Made by a program: the position numbers and the translations under genes. The notes under the pieces were generated by a model. The model was not told where the DNA came from. It did no database searches and was given only the letters and a program-made list of their open reading frames with translations. This document shows, one piece after another, positions 57,001 through 64,000 of a DNA stretch of 64,000 nucleotides. The DNA lies in assembly GCA_911728455.2 (NCBI GenBank), contig OU452240.1:3658001-3722000 (forward strand), read 5' to 3'. The DNA is from Marthasterias glacialis. Lineage: Eukaryota; Echinodermata; Asteroidea; Forcipulatida; Asteriidae. Within the stretch, counting starts at the first letter, position 1; each line of letters opens with the position of its first letter.

Positions 57001-57034
57001 CGCAGTATGTGTCGCCCTTCTTAACAAATACTAA
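44343..57034 (+). CDS. XPNPEP2: Membrane-type Xaa-Pro aminopeptidase (APP2-like), complete, 23 exons, about 729 aa
   Basis: An M24B metallopeptidase that removes the N-terminal residue when proline is second. Exons after the signal exon: 44641-44738 (start uncertain), 45333-45449, 45710-45773, 46305-46409, 46736-46828, 47378-47545, 47775-47897, 48344-48425, 48731-48810, 49574-49701, 50949-51035, 51185-51250, 52088-52155, 52407-52484, 52919-52990, 53332-53392, 53589-53658, 54280-54384, 54881-54952, 55218-55294, 55861-55953 and 56804-57034. Metal ligands are Asp488, Asp499, His562, Glu597 and Glu611. An N-terminal signal sequence and a C-terminal hydrophobic tail point to the cell-surface form rather than the cytosolic XPNPEP1. 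Human XPNPEP2 is 674 aa. An in-frame upstream ATG at 44271 would bury the signal sequence, so 44343 is preferred. Confidence 0.93.
44641..47897 (+). CDS. XPNPEP2: Aminopeptidase exons 2-8: N-terminal creatinase-like lobe
   Basis: Exon 2 ends in YRNCDVNPP, matching the short segment before the lobe in XPNPEP2. Exon 3 has [11 protein letters not shown] and [11 protein letters not shown]. Exon 4 has [16 protein letters not shown]. Exon 5 has [20 protein letters not shown] and WTLMK. Exons 6-8 carry [34 protein letters not shown] and GETWKQKI. These are diagnostic of the family's first domain, which helps form the oligomer and shape the active site. Exon 2's acceptor is ambiguous: frame allows 44641, 44683 or 44695. 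Confidence 0.88.
47938..48165. repeat. CAA/ACA trinucleotide microsatellite in intron 8
   Basis: A long run of ACAACA units (about 48000-48060) is flanked by related AACAAG and AAGAGC units. It lies wholly inside the intron between exons 47775-47897 and 48344-48425. The Gln-rich and Leu-rich readings of it are not part of the protein. Confidence 0.9.
48344..51250 (+). CDS. XPNPEP2: Aminopeptidase exons 9-13: second lobe and linker
   Basis: Exon 9 reads [19 protein letters not shown]. Together with the preceding split Trp codon it gives the family's ALDEIAWLFNLRG motif. Exon 11 contains [17 protein letters not shown], and exon 12 [20 protein letters not shown], the entry helix into the catalytic domain. 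Exon 13 has [17 protein letters not shown]. Exon 11 uses the weak donor GTACTT. Confidence 0.88.
50074..50193. repeat. Near-perfect 120-bp palindrome in intron 11 of the aminopeptidase gene
   Basis: The left arm TGTTGGTAAAGTGCTGACGT then TTTTGGAGCCGGAAGTGCA (about 50074-50113) is answered by TGCACTTCCGGCTCCAAAAC and GTCATCGCTTTACCAACA (about 50151-50189). The loop is about 35 bp. It resembles a fold-back MITE, seen once in the window. Confidence 0.85.
50344..50632. mobile_element. MITE-like element, family F, uninterrupted copy
   Basis: The left end CAGCAAGAGGGCGCAATACT and right end AAGGGCACCCTCTTGCAGTC are inverted repeats. The interior ATTGCATCTGGTTTACCGCA and CTATGGTTTGACCCTCCAAT match the copy at 34726-35145, which carries an insertion. 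It serves as the empty-site reference for that insertion. Confidence 0.7.
51420..51750 (+). mobile_element. tRNA-derived SINE, type B, full copy
   Basis: The head is GTCGTGTCGTGGCCGAGTGA and the B-box-like motif GGGTTCGATTCCAGG near 51487. The body is TAAGGCACTTAACCACAATT and AACCTCAGAGGGCTGAGATA. The tail is TGCTTCCCAGGGAGTTGAG and GATGAACAGGGATAATACTG. It is the reference for the copies at 5742-6232 and 6437-6545, and lies in intron 13 of the aminopeptidase gene. Confidence 0.78.
52088..57034 (+). CDS. XPNPEP2: Aminopeptidase exons 14-23: catalytic (pita-bread) domain and C-terminal anchor
   Basis: Visible motifs are [40 protein letters not shown] (two Asp ligands 11 residues apart, as in the family), [30 protein letters not shown] (His ligand), [16 protein letters not shown] (two Glu ligands), and [20 protein letters not shown]. 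The usual DSGGQ or DSGAQ is DSGCQ here. The last exon ends [13 protein letters not shown] followed by a hydrophobic run and LLNKY, fitting a GPI-attachment signal or a tail anchor. TAA is at 57032-57034. Confidence 0.93.
55632..55696 (+). ncRNA. Hairpin plus perfect histone mRNA 3'-end type stem-loop in intron 21
   Basis: CTGAAGAC (55632-55639) is followed by a 6-bp stem GAGCAG / CTGTTC with loop AGCATA, then GAAACGTCGAG (55658-55668). After five bases lies GGCTCTTTTCAGAGCC (55677-55692), preceded by AAC and followed by ACCA. This stem-loop is identical to the histone mRNA 3' processing element of metazoans (6-bp stem, TTTC loop). No histone gene is present. Related but degenerate modules occur at 16008-16045, 16194-16230, 22989-23059 and 31851-31925, all on the other strand, so this is a dispersed element inserted in the intron. 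RNA function is inferred. Confidence 0.7.
56675..56785 (+). repeat. Three tandem units (36-37 bp) just before the last aminopeptidase exon
   Basis: GCAAACCAAAACAATGTACT then GACAC begins at 56684, 56721 and 56757 (the third has an extra A). The last unit ends about 20 bp before the acceptor at 56801-56803. Confidence 0.8.
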
Positions 57035-57363
57035 ACGAAAACAAGTCTGTTCGGACCATTTCCTGCATGGAATTTAAATCTTTTACTTGGACCCCTTTTT
57101 TAAACAGCTGCTTAAGCAAAAATTTAAGCTAAGCACAAATCTATGCTTAGCACAAAACAAGTTTGCTTGCTACTGAGCCAGAGCTGGTTAAGGACCTATG
57201 AAACAGTGGGCCCATAGCTTAGGAGTATTTGTGTGATCAATGACAGATAAACGTCTGTGTAGTTCTAGCTAGTGTAAGTCAAAGGTCAGATTTTATGTAT
57301 TGAAGTGTTTGAAGTGTTACAACAGAGCACCTTTAAGCTTAGTTGTTTATAATGGATGCAGGC

Positions 57364-57369
57364 AATAAA
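57364..57369 (+). terminator. XPNPEP2: Candidate polyadenylation signal of the aminopeptidase gene
   Basis: AATAAA occurs 330 bp after the stop codon, followed at once by AATAAATCAATGG. Further AATAAA words occur at 57.6-57.8 kb, so several ends are possible. Confidence 0.45.
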
Positions 57370-58009
57370 TAAATCAATGGAAATTAAACAAAAGACACCC
57401 AATCATGCAGTCAAATCTCCCATTAAAAGAAAAAGTGTTATAATTAAAGGAACAAAATCAAATTAGGTACTCAAAATGTTCAAAGTGCGTAGAATGGTTA
57501 CACCATTTGGTATATTTATTTTGTATGTGCTTCATAAAGTTACAATGCAAAGAAACTTTTTAAACTTTGAATAATTAATTCAGTCTATATTGCAAAGACA
57601 AAACACATTCATATTTCAATTATCTGTATTTCTAAATTATACAAATCTAAATAAATAAATTAAAAATAATTTTAATCTTTGGGTTTTTGTGATTACATTT
57701 AAGCTCTGAATAATTTAACTTGATAATATTTTAACTTGATATCATTTCAATGTCAATGTGTATTAATTTGTAATTCCACAAATAAGTAAATAAAATAATG
57801 GACCATCAGCAATATTGAATAAACTTCATAAGTTACAATCTCTCTTAATAAACCCAGATTCAAATTTTGCATTGATACCATTGGTCATTTTGGTCGGTGA
57901 GCAGTTTGCAATAGCCAAAGTCTAATCAGCATTCTCCCTAAACAGTGGCCAGCTGGCCAAATGCTAGTTAAAACACCAAGGACCATAGTCTCTCATTTAA
58001 TTTCATTTC

Positions 58010-58285
58010 AATTATTAATTCTGGTTGTGAAGTCAAGGACTCTCAGAAGAGCGAACAAAATCACTGTACTAGCCAAGAACCCCATGGAGAGAAGACAAGG
58101 AAGGAAGTTTCAGTTTTAGATGTGGGATGAGAAAACCCCAGAGAAATATTCCAGAAATAAACCCACGCAGTCAGGTAGGGACTGAAAAAACCCAATCCGC
58201 ATAGTGCCCCCCCCAGTGGGATTCGAACCGGGGTCCGAGAGGTGGAAGGCGAGGAAAGATACCACTACACCAACCTCTCCAAGTG
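58010..58285 (-). mobile_element. tRNA-derived SINE, type A (inverse orientation)
   Basis: On the minus strand the B-box is at 58219-58229 within ACCCCGGTTCGAATCCCACT. The A-box side is GGAGAGGTTGGTGTAGTGGT. The body GGTTTTTTCAGTCCCTACCT and CTGGGGTTTTCTCATCCCAC follows. It matches the copies at 5350-5625 and 22560-22850, and sits between the two convergent genes. Confidence 0.78.
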
Positions 58286-58614
58286 GTCCGGGTGGCTAGT
58301 CCAGTGTTGAAAAGCATCTCTATCTAATATGAAATATGGACTTAGTGAAATGACAAGCCGACTGGTCCTACTGTCTCTCTGAAAATGTTAAGGACAAACC
58401 CTGCTAGTTTGTCCCCCCCAAAAAAAAAAATCTTGTTCGTTTACGAAGTACCACTTGGCTTGCTAGAACATTTTATGCTGACCAATGCATACAAATTTGC
58501 TTATGGGAACTATTTCTGCTGAACAAAAGCACACAACTTCGCTTACCAGTTCTTGCACAGCTGAAATGGTCTCTCGGCCACGTAATGGTGGTAGTGGTGA
58601 AATTGTCCAACTGT

Positions 58615-58776
58615 TTAAGGAATCGCAGTGTACAGTGCCAAGAAACCTTTCTGGTTCTGCACGTTGTCACTGAAGAACTGGACGGAAACTTTGTTCGTTT
58701 CGGACTTGTAGGAGAAGCTGTAATCGTACGTTCCGCAATATTTCGGTGTCGTAACGCCAGTGCCTTCGTCTTTAAT
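58615..58776 (-). CDS. Last exon: second half of CUB domain D and stop
   Basis: The exon reads IKDEGTGVTTPKYCG, then NKVSVQFFSDNVQNQKGF and ends ALYTAIP. The pattern (KxCG, V.F.SD....GF.A.Y) is the second half of a CUB. Its splice acceptor is TTATTTCCAG, phase 0. The stop follows directly after the domain. Confidence 0.88.
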   Translation of the reverse strand: MKDEGTGVTTPKYCGTYDYSFSYKSETNKVSVQFFSDNVQNQKGFLALYTAIP

Positions 58777-61700
58777 CTGGAAATAAAATAATACAATTAA
58801 TCGTTACAAAATATTTATAATTATTTCCCCGTACGATCCAACAGGCTTAAAGCACAGGGGCACACATCGGTAAATGTCAATGACCAGCATTCTCACTTTA
58901 TGTGACCAAACATTTACATGAAATAACAAACCTGTGAAAGTTTAAGCTGAATAAATCATTCTATAGCATTTCAGGCAAAATACTTTGAGGGAAGTTTTCC
59001 ATTGTGACCGTCTTTACGGCTTTTTTATAATCGGTCACGCGATGGTCGCATGACTGTAAAGTTCATGTGCGACGTGTGACATGGTATTTTGGCTGGTCAC
59101 CTTATTTTGGTAAGCATAGTTGTTGTTTATGCTTAGCAACTCTTGTGCTTATGCAGCTTGAAATTGGGGCCAGGGCCCAATTTCATAGAGCTGCTTAGAG
59201 CAAAAACTACTACCTAAAACATTTCTGCTAAGCAAAACTAAGCAGGATACCAGTCACAGATTGTACATGTGACATTGTATTTTGACTGGTTACCTTATTC
59301 TGGAAAGCACAATTGTTGTTTATGCTTAGCAACTTTTTGTGCTTTAAGCAGCTTGAAATTGGGCCCAGGGCCCAATTTCATAGACCTGCTTAGAGCAAAT
59401 AATACTGCTTAAAAAATTTCTGCAAAACACAACTAAGAAGGATACCAGTCACAGATTGTACATGTGACATTGTATTTTGACTGGTAACCTTATTCTGATA
59501 AGCATAATCGTGTTAACTTTTTGTGCTTAAGCAGCTTTATGAAATTGGGCCTAGGTTAGAGGTGCAGATTACACGTACCTGCACCCAGTCGTAATCACAG
59601 TTCGTCTGGTCCTCGACGTCAAACACTTGAAACTCTATCTTGACCGTGTAGGTACTAGGCACCTCAACCGTCGTCACGCAGACCGAATCAAACGGGTAGT
59701 TGCTCGGGTAGCCGGGCGAGGAGAAATACCCCGTGTTTCCCGACAGATCCTGGTTGCAGTCAAACGCTACGGGGTCGGCGGTTTCATACGTAGCCTTGAA
59801 ACCTCGGGACGGGACGTAAGAGTCGCTGTAGAATTTCACCTGGCATATGTTGGATTTTGATAGCCACACTGTGCCTGGGTCCAGCTGTCCGCAGAATGTT
59901 TTAGTGAAACCATCCGGAATACTGGTGAGCTAGAATTCAAAAACAAAACTGTCAAAAATATATATATATATTTTTCTTTCTGACGTAATTCTTTGTCTAC
60001 TACAAAATAAACCACTTGCGAGTTAGATCTAAATAATGTCTGGTACAAAAACTTGCTCAGCCACAAGTGACTGCTTAAACTTGATTCCTCAGACTAGAGA
60101 CGGTTGTTACATTGTTTCATGGTTCGTTGCAAGTTTATGCATAAAAATCGACGCGCGATGCATAATTACGTAAGATATGACAAAACATCCAACAAATGAA
60201 TGAATGAATGAATGAATGTGTATGGCACAATGGTAACAGGGTTTGCCCATCTGGAGGTTAATGCTATACAAAATTTTGCCCCAAACAGCACTTCTTCTTT
60301 CGTATGAGTTAGTAGTGTTGTATGTCCATCAGGCTGTTTCTCTAAGTTGGGTAAGCCAGTTGAATTTGTGCATCATTTGGGCTTGATAGGTCAGTCATTC
60401 CATCAGGGGGTTGGAGGTCAGGGCAATTGTAGATAATATGATCTACTGTCTGCTCATCTGCACCGCAAATGCATGCCGGTGAGTCTCGAAGTTTCCAGCG
60501 ATGCATATTGGCGCTGAATCTGCCAACCCCAGTTTGCAGCCGGTTGAGTGTTAAACAGCACTGTCTTTAGTCTGCGGAATCCACTTTAAGTGTTCGCTTG
60601 TGACCCAATGAGTCCTTGTACCACACTTTGTTCAAAAAGTACGCCCCGAATGTTTTCACTCCACAAACTTTCAGTGCAGTTTTAACGATTCACTCTAAAT
60701 TTATTTATTTTGTTACTTACCTGGACAAAATCATACGCACAATTGCCATGATATTCCACTTCAAATTCAGAGAAGACGATTTTGCAGATCTTCCCCACTT
60801 CAAGATCGATACGAATCTTACATTCGGTGTTCAGCGGGTAATTTGGATAGCTGGGAGATTCCAATTGCCCAGAGGGGGATGTCAACTGGAGGCCATAATT
60901 GGGGGTACATCCTTCGACAAAATGGTAGGAAGAAAAATCAGAAAATATTTCCAAAGCGTTTTTTGAAATATTAAATATTACAATGCCCTACATGTATTAG
61001 CCTAATACTACCAGAGCAAATCATCCTAGGAAAGTTTGAAATCAAGTAATAAATTGCCTTATTACTACCCAGTTATCATCATATCAAACACAATTCAGAA
61101 ACTAACTCAACTCCTTAGGAGTATGCAGCCCCGGCAATCACATTCACACACCTTCAACACTTACACAATCTTATAATATTAAACAACCAACATGTATTAG
61201 TACCATCCTCCTGTGTGATAAGAAGCAAAGTACGATCAAATGTCTTGCTCAAGGACACAAGTGCCACATGAGGGATTCGAACCCACACCCAGGAAACATA
61301 ACCGCCCGAAAATTAAACATTAGGCCTAAGTAACAGACCACAAGGCAAACTGACTGGGTGAAGATAATTCATTTTTTGAGTGAACAAAGACAAAATTTGC
61401 TGGAACAGGATTTGAACCTTTGTCCTCCAGATTGACATGGTGGCACACCCCTACCAACTGAGCTACCTAGCCCTGACTGGCACCCATGACTTGGCTTCAA
61501 TCAGGGATAGAAGCCAAGTTGGTTGGGCGCCGGCAAGTCAATCCAGAGGTCGCAGGTTCAAATCCTGCTCTCGTAAATTTTTTCTTTCTTCACCTGTAAA
61601 TAGCTAACTTGAACATGATAAACAAATCAAATACATTCTTTGATCCAATTTATTCACACTTTCATGTGAAAAAACATCACTGCAAAAGAGTAAAAGCATA

Positions 61701-64000
61701 GAAAAGTTGAAAGAAACAATTTTTAAATACAAAGATAAAAACATAAATAAATGCATCCAAATTTGATAAACATTAATAAAAGCACAAAGTATTTGGTAGA
61801 ATAGCAATAAAAAAATTACATATCATTCATATAACATGCATTACAAAAAAAGAAACTTTGTTTTCATGATACGACACTTTCAATTATAAAATCACAGAAG
61901 GCTTTTGGGGCCTTGTTTGGGTCGAGCTTCCATAAAAACAAAAACAAACGACATTGCACAATATGGTACATTGATAGAACATGAAGAATGCCGAGCTCAG
62001 TAAGCCATTATAAGGTATGGTGGACACAATACCGGGGCGCCATTCGGTTTGGGTAAACTTGTCTGTGTACACCCTAACCAAACAGTGCATTCCTATATAG
62101 ACCTTGCTTTTAGCATTGTCACAGCCCGAGTTTTTTGCCAACCAAGATGGAGAAACTACGGGGAGTCCATGCCAACCAGCACGGTTTGTTTCTCAACAGT
62201 AAAAAGGTCTATAGCGTCCGCGATATCTCAAGAAGGCTAACTGTCGTCTGTGTCAGCTGTGCACGCCCTCTCTGTCAGCCGTGGACATCGAGTACCAATA
62301 CCATGTGACATGGCAAAATTAATCAGATCAACCAATGGGAAAGCTGAAATTTGCCATAACGGCCTACAGCTAAAAAGACGGGGGGAAAAGTCAATTGATA
62401 CCATCAAATACAATATAGCGACATTTTTGAGATATCATGCTGTGGCCTTCATCGTGCAGTGGAATCGACACTGGCTGAATAAGTAAAAGGAGGCCTGGAG
62501 GATCCTTCATGTATAAAAGACGACAAGTTAAAAACTTCTTACCTGTAGCAGATGGCGGTTGTGTAGGTTTTAGCTCCGCGCTATACACAGCCCGGAAGCC
62601 CGTAGAGGGCGTTTGATCATCGCTATGGAAGAACACCACCACCTCGTTCGATTCCGATTCGTAGGTGAAATCAGTGGGTTTACGGCCGCAAAACTTTCCG
62701 GACACTGTCTGTTGGATGTTATCTCTGACCTGGTGATAACAATTACGAGAGTGAAACATAGTGGAAAACTAAAAAAGGGTAAAGGAGTCAGTATTGACCC
62801 AATTCACCCAACGTTATCATCACAATAATCTGAATTATTACACGAAAATAACGGATTTATGAGGAATATCCGACGTCCAAAACCCACCGCCACAAATTGT
62901 ATGCTGCAATGGAATGTTAAACTGGTGAGATTAGTGGCTCCTTATGGTATAGGTAAGATTTGAATTATGGGGGGTCTGAAATTTGTCCGCCCCAGAACTG
63001 GGCCCTCATATCCAGGACGTCAGTGTGGTATTTATACGAAAGGGAAGGGCTTCCATGGCTATACGCACAAGTATGATACATACGCATCGTGCCATCCTGC
63101 GTTGCGTTTTGTAGCGCGTGTTCATGTAGTTCTGGTAAAGTGCGCGACGTACATGTGTAAAGACTCCGGCATGGCGAGCAACAAACTAGTGACGTCATCT
63201 GAGAAAGGGTCTATTACCAGTGCTGTACCTTATCTTGATTCAAGACGGTAAACTTTTACAATGCGTACACTCACCTCAACATAATCATACGGACAGTTCT
63301 CCAGATTGAAGTCAGTGAAGGTTATCTTAACGTAGTTGATACTGGGCACTCGAATCAGGATCTCACAATCTCTAGATAACGGGTAGTTGGCGGGGTAGTT
63401 TGGACTGGTAAACACCCCAGTAGAAGCCGTCAAAACCTGGTCGCAACCTACACGTTGTAAAAAGAAAAACCTCCAAAATTTTAACAGCCATTCACAAAAT
63501 TACTCAATTAAAAAAAAATGCCATTAAAAAGCAGAATGAAAAATATATAAATTTAAAACCTGTTAAATTTAATGAGCCCTTGCAAATCAGACTGAAAGGG
63601 TAGTTGACCCAGTGCGGTGGTACGGAACTTTTTCATTGCTCTGCGACACCTGTGGTGTTTTTGAAGTAGTTGAGGGAAATCGTAAAACACATGAGATAAT
63701 GAAGCTATTTACAATTATGCCAAAAAGGGACCAGACTATTAATTATCCGTTCAGCCTCGTTTTGGTTACATTGATTCAAATGGGGAAAAAGCAAGATGGC
63801 TTGACCGTGATACAGGTCTGGTTCCCTACCTGGTTGAGCTGTGCTGAGATCAACAGCTTCATACTTGGCCTTAAATCCTTTGTAGAAGATTATGTAGTCA
63901 CTCTTGAAGGTCATCTCGGCTTGGTTTGTTCTGACGAGGACTTCAAAGGCATCCTTCGCTCCGCAAAACTTGTCCGATGTCCTCGAAGCACTGTCAAAAA
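58615..64000 (-). CDS. Tandem CUB-domain extracellular protein, 3' part of gene (6 exons visible)
   Basis: Exons on the minus strand, 5' to 3': 64000-63830 (continues beyond the window), 63447-63275, 62729-62543, 60911-60721, 59929-59579 and 58776-58615 (TAA at 58617-58615). They encode the end of one CUB and three complete CUB domains. CUB hallmarks are SPNYPANYP, SPSYPNYPL, SPGYPSNYP, CPYDYVE, CAYDFVQ, CDYDWVQ and FFSD. Introns between CUBs are phase 1 and introns inside CUBs phase 0. The protein ends in GFLALYTAIP right after the last CUB, with no membrane segment. CUB domains bind proteins or sugars, often with calcium. Whether this is cubilin-like or another family needs the missing 5' part. 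Confidence 0.88.
59179..59560. repeat. Tandem copies of a palindromic GGGCCCAATTTCATAGA element
   Basis: GGGCCCAATTTCATAGA(G/C)CT followed by GCTTAGAGCAAA occurs at about 59177 and 59365. The inverse-type end GCAGCTTGAAATTGGG(G/C)CC closes each unit at about 59155, 59345 and 59530. Each unit (about 190 bp) also shares GATACCAGTCACAGATTGTA. It lies in the intron between exons 59579-59929 and 58615-58776. Related fragments occur at 37225-37260 and 57105-57222. Confidence 0.75.
59579..59929 (-). CDS. Exon: second half of CUB C fused to first half of CUB D
   Basis: A 351-bp exon, phase 0 at both ends. It reads SIPDGFTKTFCG and FYSDSYVPSRGFKATYE (end of CUB C), then FDCNQDLSGNTGYFSSPGYP and VEDQTNCDYDWVQ (start of CUB D). 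Elsewhere in this gene CUB boundaries are interrupted by a phase 1 intron; here that intron is absent. Confidence 0.9.
60195..60615 (-). pseudogene. LINE ORF2 C-terminal fragment with ATTC-repeat tail
   Basis: On the minus strand one open frame reads LNRLQTGVGRFSANMHRWKL, then RDSPACICGADEQTVDHIIY and NCPDLQPPDGMTDL, ending at a stop. This is the C-terminal region of jockey/R1/CR1-type LINE ORF2 (LxTGxGRF, HRW, SPxCxCG-EQTxxHI). Upstream the frame breaks, so the copy is a pseudogene. The 3' end is a short ATTC microsatellite at 60195-60220. It lies in sense orientation inside the CUB gene intron. Confidence 0.8.
60721..60911 (-). CDS. Exon: first half of CUB domain C
   Basis: The exon reads GCTPNYGLQLTSPSGQLESP and SYPNYPLNTECKIRID, ending NCAYDFVQ. 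The starting junction is phase 1 and the end phase 0. The acceptor GTCGAAG is weak but gives the only consistent frame. Confidence 0.85.
61399..61580. mobile_element. Head-to-head pair of tRNA-like sequences (SINE-like inverted element)
   Basis: The minus strand 61474-61399 reads TAGCTCAGTTGGTAGGG (A-box), an anticodon-arm-sized middle, and GGTTCAAATCC (B-box), close to a whole tRNA. Its acceptor stem does not pair, so it is not a working tRNA gene. On the plus strand at 61552-61566 a second GGTTCAAATCC with CAATCCAGAGGTCGCA follows. Between them GACTTGGCTTC and GAAGCCAAGTT form a hairpin (61488-61520). Confidence 0.65.
62095..62214. mobile_element. MITE-like element, family C, short copy (about 120 bp)
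   Basis: The ends TATATAGACCTTGCTTTTAG and CAGTAAAAAGGTCTATA are inverted repeats. The interior GCCAACCAAGATGGAGAAAC and ATGCCAACCAGCACGGTTTG matches the longer copies near 2 kb and 43 kb. Confidence 0.72.
62543..63447 (-). CDS. Exons 63447-63275 and 62729-62543: CUB domain B
   Basis: The first exon reads GCDQVLTASTGVFTSPNYPA and NLENCPYDYVE; the second VRDNIQQTVSGKFCG, VVVFFHSDDQTPSTGFRAVY and a Pro/Thr-rich linker LKPTQPPSAT. Four domain cysteines and the acidic residues of the calcium-binding CUB type (NLE, YDY, SDD) are present. The internal intron is phase 0. Confidence 0.9.
63223..63255 (+). repeat. Copy of the dispersed TACCTTAT.TTGATTCAA motif
   Basis: GCTGTACCTTATCTTGATTC followed by AAGACGGTAA matches the motif at 12.0-12.3 kb and 16.3-16.5 kb. 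It lies just outside the CUB B exon. Confidence 0.5.
63830..64000 (-). CDS. Exon (cut by window edge): second half of CUB domain A
   Basis: The exon reads SASRTSDKFCGAKDAFEVLV, then AEMTFKSDYIIFYKGFKAKY and EAVDLSTAQPG. It ends phase 1 before GTAGGG. The frame is open to the window edge, so the true exon start may lie beyond 64000. Confidence 0.85.

Larger units (their letters stand above)
57035..58614. other. Convergent intergenic region with 3' UTRs
   Basis: This 1.6-kb interval lies between the aminopeptidase stop and the CUB gene stop, which face each other. A palindromic-element fragment with GCTGCTTAAGCAAAAATTTA and GGGCCCATAGCTTAGG lies at 57105-57222, related to 59179-59560. AT-rich sequence with several AATAAA / TTTATT words follows, and a SINE occupies 58010-58285. 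Confidence 0.6.

Noticed and set aside
61399-61474. Functional tRNA gene on the minus strand
   Set aside because: A- and B-box are excellent, but the acceptor stem ends do not pair and the copy is part of an inverted repeat element.

Overview
This is a eukaryotic nuclear window, very probably from an invertebrate deuterostome and most likely an echinoderm such as a sea star. The evidence is intron-rich genes with GT-AG splicing, deuterostome-type extracellular families (frizzled-type CRD, Kunitz, I-set Ig, CUB, membrane-type Xaa-Pro aminopeptidase), dense short palindromic elements and tRNA-derived SINEs. There is also a histone-type stem-loop matching the metazoan consensus. The species cannot be determined from the sequence alone.

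Positions 1-20358 contain no coding exon that I can support. They hold a 68-bp tandem array (167-966), several families of palindromic MITE-like elements, SINE copies, a decayed LINE reverse-transcriptase tail (9470-10072), a 73-bp tandem repeat and a duplicated block near 16 kb.

Positions 20359-38745 (+) hold the 3' part of a large secreted or matrix protein gene. Sixteen exons join in frame to give 921 residues: the end of a frizzled-type cysteine-rich domain, one Kunitz inhibitor domain with Arg at P1, six Ig domains, a linker, and a C-terminal region with two units ending Asp-Tyr-Cys-Arg that resemble FG-GAP/VCBS-like units. The 5' part (signal peptide, first half of the CRD) was not found. 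I do not recognise this domain order as a named gene.

Positions 38746-44342 are intergenic, with a 43-bp minisatellite and an older, degenerate repeat field. Positions 44343-57034 (+) hold a complete 23-exon gene for a membrane-type Xaa-Pro aminopeptidase (XPNPEP2-like, about 729 residues). It has a signal peptide, all five metal ligands and a C-terminal hydrophobic tail suited to GPI or membrane anchoring.

Positions 58615-64000 (-) hold the 3' end of a tandem-CUB gene, convergent with the aminopeptidase gene; three complete CUB domains and part of a fourth are visible, and the gene runs off the right edge. All three genes encode extracellular or cell-surface proteins, but nothing in the sequence shows that they act together.

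The most unusual signal is a composite RNA-like module. A 6-bp hairpin flanked by CTGAAGA and GAAACGTCGAG is followed about 5-10 nt later by a histone mRNA 3'-end type stem-loop. The stem-loop is perfect at 55677-55692 and degenerate at two further loci on the other strand. It appears to belong to a dispersed retroelement-like family.
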